From Anaerolineae bacterium (GTDB lineage Bacteria; Chloroflexota; Anaerolineae; Aggregatilineales; Phototrophicaceae), in assembly GCA_025454715.1 (NCBI GenBank), contig JALONY010000038.1, positions 1 to 8,813 on the forward strand: DNA of 8,813 nucleotides, read 5' to 3'. Both the position numbers and the translations under genes were made by a program. Below the pieces are notes generated by a model that did no database searches, was not told the DNA's origin, and saw only the letters and a list, made by a program, of their open reading frames with translations. Numbering within the stretch: the first letter of the stretch is position 1; the number at the start of each line of letters is the position of its first letter. Positions 7,259 through 8,813 of the stretch are shown piece after piece.

Positions 7259-7799
7259 GGCAGGTAACGCCGCGCTGACCTTCTCGCCATTTGACCTCGC
7301 CGAGTGGCTGACTCTCGTCCCCGATGTGCGGTTCGGTGCCAACGCCATGACCACCCCGTTCTATATCCGGCTGGTTCACGCGCTGGTCTTCTGTTGCGTG
7401 GCGGTGCTCCCTCGCCAGATGTTCAGCGTTGGGTGGTGGTGCGCCGCGCTGGTCGGTATCGCGGGCAGTATCGCCTTATTACCGCCCGTCGAGTTCTTCA
7501 TCCGCCCCGAGATGCGCCCAGACTCCAATTATGAACAGTTGGTCATGGTCGCCGGTCTCAGCGGGTTCTTGGTCGTGTTGGGGCTTTCCCCGCTTGGGCG
7601 TCGTTTCGGGCAGCCGGTTGCCGCCCTGATGATGCTGTTTGTGCTGGTCTGGTCTTGGCAGTCGGCTCAGGTGGCTTCAGGCTACCTGACCATCAAAGCT
7701 ATCCCACATACCATGACCGTTTGGCTGTTTTGCGGTGTGGCGGCGGCCTGTGCGTTGGCTTTCATCGCCCCAACCCTAAGCCGTATCTTGCGCCGCTGA
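7152..7799 (+). CDS. Hypothetical six-helix membrane protein
   Basis: I do not recognise this 215-residue protein. It shows six hydrophobic segments at about residues 18-34, 70-86, 92-111, 128-146, 155-172 and 186-206. A loop of about 35 residues after helix 1 contains SPFDLAEWLTLVPDVRFG. The C-terminal RILRR is basic and probably cytosolic. No catalytic motif or signal-peptidase site is evident. I chose the ATG at 7152 because it lies shortly before helix 1. It overlaps the ATPase gene by 107 bases in another frame, which is long. A TTG at 7179 would still include helix 1, whereas the next in-frame ATG (about 7347) would remove it. An ATG-to-stop reading beginning at 7029 is possible but its N-terminus is low-complexity shadow of the ATPase frame. 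Position and overlap place it in the thioesterase/ATPase unit, and a terminator follows 25 bases after its stop. Confidence 0.75.
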   Translation: MSISANPSTLWPKLQRSAQAGLVVAALLLLSRPWLEAGNAALTFSPFDLAEWLTLVPDVRFGANAMTTPFYIRLVHALVFCCVAVLPRQMFSVGWWCAALVGIAGSIALLPPVEFFIRPEMRPDSNYEQLVMVAGLSGFLVVLGLSPLGRRFGQPVAALMMLFVLVWSWQSAQVASGYLTIKAIPHTMTVWLFCGVAAACALAFIAPTLSRILRR

Positions 7800-7824
7800 G
7801 GTGCCCCCAACCCGTCAGGCAACA

Positions 7825-7852
7825 AAAAAGGACGCTCGAAGGCGTCCTTTTT
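7825..7852. terminator. Bidirectional intrinsic terminator
   Basis: AAAAAGGACGC (7825-7835) pairs perfectly with GCGTCCTTTTT (7842-7852) around a six-base loop TCGAAG. The GC core is six base pairs, flanked by an A-tract on one side and a T-tract on the other. It can therefore act in both directions, ending the rightward membrane-protein transcript and the leftward acpP transcript. It lies between their convergent stops (7799 and 7873), exactly where such an element is expected. Confidence 0.9.
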
Positions 7853-7872
7853 CATAAGCGCGTGCGCCTTAA

Positions 7873-8115
7873 TTACATGCGCTCGCTGATGTAGGTGATG
7901 GCCGCGCCGACCGTCTCGATCTTCTGCGCGTCCTCATCCTTAATCTCACCACCGAACTGACGCTCGAATTCCATGATCAGCTCGACGAGGTCGAGCGAGT
8001 CGGCCTCGAGGTCATCGCGAAAGTGCGCGTCCAATGTGACACGCTCCGGCTCGACGCCGAGCAAGTCCACGACGATTTGCGTCACTTTCTTAGTCACTTC
8101 TTGCGTATCTGCCAT
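7873..8115 (-). CDS. acpP: Acyl carrier protein
   Basis: This 80-residue acidic cytosolic protein carries growing acyl chains in type II fatty acid synthesis on a 4'-phosphopantetheine arm. The arm attaches to S40 in [16 protein letters not shown], the standard DSL motif at the start of helix II. The remaining helices ([11 protein letters not shown], the [15 protein letters not shown] region) and the length fit AcpP throughout. A small deviation is E37 where most AcpPs have Gly in the LGADSL stretch. On the - strand, GGAAGGG (8120-8126) lies four to five bases before the ATG, a good ribosome binding site. The gene is divergent from fni and convergent with the membrane-protein gene. No fab genes are visible on its downstream side; the convergent terminator suggests it is monocistronic or the last gene of its transcript. 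Confidence 0.95.
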   Translation of the reverse strand: MADTQEVTKKVTQIVVDLLGVEPERVTLDAHFRDDLEADSLDLVELIMEFERQFGGEIKDEDAQKIETVGAAITYISERM

Positions 8116-8139
8116 GATTCCCTTCCTGCCTGCCTAGGG

Positions 8140-8159
8140 GTATGTGCCAAGTTACATAC
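8140..8159. promoter_or_regulatory. Dyad in the predicted acpP leader (possible operator)
   Basis: GTATGT (8140-8145) and ACATAC (8154-8159) form a perfect 6-base inverted repeat with an 8-base centre. It falls just downstream of the acpP -10 box, at about +2 to +21 of the predicted transcript. That is a usual place for a repressor operator, and in RNA it would give a small hairpin ahead of the ribosome binding site. Neither role is proven. Confidence 0.35.
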
Positions 8160-8167
8160 GGGCAGAG

Positions 8168-8173
8168 ATTATA
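8168..8173 (-). promoter_or_regulatory. acpP promoter -10 box
   Basis: Read on the - strand this is a perfect TATAAT, about 52 bases before the acpP start codon. No good -35 box is found 16-18 bases upstream (the best there is CTAGCG), and there is no TGn extension. The -10 is convincing by position, but the promoter may need an activator or be weaker than it looks. Confidence 0.45.
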
Positions 8174-8206
8174 CCGACATTCGCACAAGTCGCTAGTCTG
8201 CGATTA

Positions 8207-8235
8207 TTGACAGCCTTCCCCAATGCCGGTACGAT
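8207..8235 (+). promoter_or_regulatory. fni promoter (sigma-70-like)
   Basis: TTGACA (8207-8212, perfect -35) is separated by exactly 17 bases from TACGAT (8230-8235, four of six -10 matches). Transcription would start near 8242, giving a leader of about 25 bases that holds TAGGAA (8251-8256) as the ribosome binding site before the fni ATG at 8267. Confidence 0.6.
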
Positions 8236-8266
8236 TGCCCCGTACCTGTATAGGAAACACACTTCG

Positions 8267-8813
8267 ATGACACAAGTTACGCCCCCGACGACCGAGAGCC
8301 GCAAGGTCGATCACATCAAAATCAACCTCGAGCGCGATGTGCAATTCCCCCGCCTGACGACCGGCCTAGAGCGCTACCGCTTCTTGCACAATGCCCTCCC
8401 CGAAGTTGACCTTGCCGAGGTCGATCTGTCGCTCGAGTTGTTCGGGAAACGCCTGCGCTCACCGATTTTCATCTCCTCGATGACCGGCGGTGCCAGCCTC
8501 GCCAGCCAGCTCAACCGCACACTGGCCGAGGCCGCCCAAGCTCACGGGCTCGCCATCGGCGTCGGTAGTCAGCGCGCCGCCATCGAAGACGAGACCTTGG
8601 CCGCGTCTTATGACATCCGCACCCTTGCGCCCGATGTGCTGCTGTTCGCCAACATCGGCGCCGTACAGTTCAACTACGGCTATGGGCTCGACCAATGCCG
8701 CCGCGCCGTCGAGCTGATTGGCGCTGACGCCCTGATTTTGCACTTCAACGTGCTCCAAGAGGCCGTCCAGCCCGAGGGCGATACCAATTTTGCCCATTTG
8801 TTGGACAAAATCG
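8267..8813 (+). CDS. fni: Type 2 isopentenyl-diphosphate delta-isomerase (3' partial)
   Basis: This cytosolic FMN- and NAD(P)H-dependent enzyme interconverts isopentenyl and dimethylallyl diphosphate, the C5 units for isoprenoids. The first 182 residues are present (about half of the roughly 340-350 usual) and the frame runs off the window end. The N-terminal R12-K13-x2-H16 (RKVDH) is the substrate diphosphate motif. SSMTGG (M72-G75) and VGSQRAA (from V99) line the FMN site, and FANIG (127-131) follows. HFNVLQE (H159, N161, Q164, E165) holds the conserved Gln and the Mg2+-binding Glu of type 2 isomerases. The order and spacing match the Bacillus subtilis enzyme well. It has no relation to the type 1 (Nudix) isomerase. 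The ATG at 8267 has a weak to fair AGGA site 11 bases upstream. It is divergent from acpP with its own promoter. Type 2 enzymes often accompany mevalonate-pathway genes, which may lie to the right. Confidence 0.95.
   Translation, partial: MTQVTPPTTESRKVDHIKINLERDVQFPRLTTGLERYRFLHNALPEVDLAEVDLSLELFGKRLRSPIFISSMTGGASLASQLNRTLAEAAQAHGLAIGVGSQRAAIEDETLAASYDIRTLAPDVLLFANIGAVQFNYGYGLDQCRRAVELIGADALILHFNVLQEAVQPEGDTNFAHLLDKI

Noticed and set aside
6758..7354. 198-residue open frame on the - strand opposite the ATPase
   Set aside because: It is a shadow of the high-GC ATPase frame and spans the ATPase/membrane-protein junction with no recognisable motif.
6041..7799. Complete magnesium chelatase operon for bacteriochlorophyll synthesis
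   Set aside because: Only an I-like subunit is present. The following gene is a six-helix membrane protein, not a D or H subunit.
7830..7847. Possible repeat unit or CRISPR-like repeat
   Set aside because: The inverted repeat occurs once and has the position and flanking A/T tracts of an intrinsic terminator.
8459..8797. Open frame on the - strand opposite fni
   Set aside because: It is antisense to a clearly conserved IPP isomerase frame. It has no ribosome binding site I can recognise and no recognisable domain.

Overview
The window looks like chromosomal DNA from a GC-rich bacterium, by eye roughly 60% GC. Chloroflexota (Anaerolineae-like) is my best guess. The hints are a type 2 (FMN) isopentenyl diphosphate isomerase, a ChlI/BchI-like ATPase outside any visible pigment cluster, compact GT4/GtrA/O-antigen-ligase-type genes, and mixed ATG/GTG starts. 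This placement is inference; there is no rRNA or other strong phylogenetic marker here. I see no tRNA, rRNA, CRISPR array, IS element or att site.

Region A (1-5476, + strand) is an envelope or extracellular glycan operon of five tightly packed genes. They are an O-antigen ligase/Wzy-like membrane protein (5' end outside the window), a UDP-glucuronate decarboxylase (UDP-xylose synthase), a second O-antigen ligase-like membrane protein, a GtrA-family membrane protein and a GT4 glycosyltransferase. Two junctions are 4-base ATGA overlaps and one has only a 2-base gap. Together they suggest UDP-xylose supply, sugar transfer, probable lipid-linked sugar translocation (GtrA) and polymerisation or ligation outside the membrane.

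Region B (5477-7799, + strand) follows an 85-base gap. It is a second compact unit: a hotdog-fold acyl-CoA thioesterase, a ChlI/BchI-like AAA+ ATPase starting at GTG inside the thioesterase stop (GTGA), and an unrecognised six-helix membrane protein that overlaps the ATPase gene by 107 bases. No ChlD/BchD, ChlH/BchH or VWA partner is visible, so the ATPase's role is open. This unit is the least explained part of the window.

Region C (7800-8813) holds a bidirectional intrinsic terminator separating region B from a convergent acyl carrier protein gene (acpP, - strand). A 151-base divergent intergenic region follows, with a good forward promoter for the type 2 IPP isomerase (fni, cut off by the window end), a TATAAT-type -10 for acpP, and a dyad in the predicted acpP leader. 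These last two genes are housekeeping lipid and isoprenoid functions.

The window is mostly ordinary. I found no clear evidence of a wholly new system. The thioesterase/ChlI-like/membrane-protein unit and its long overlap are the best candidates for follow-up.
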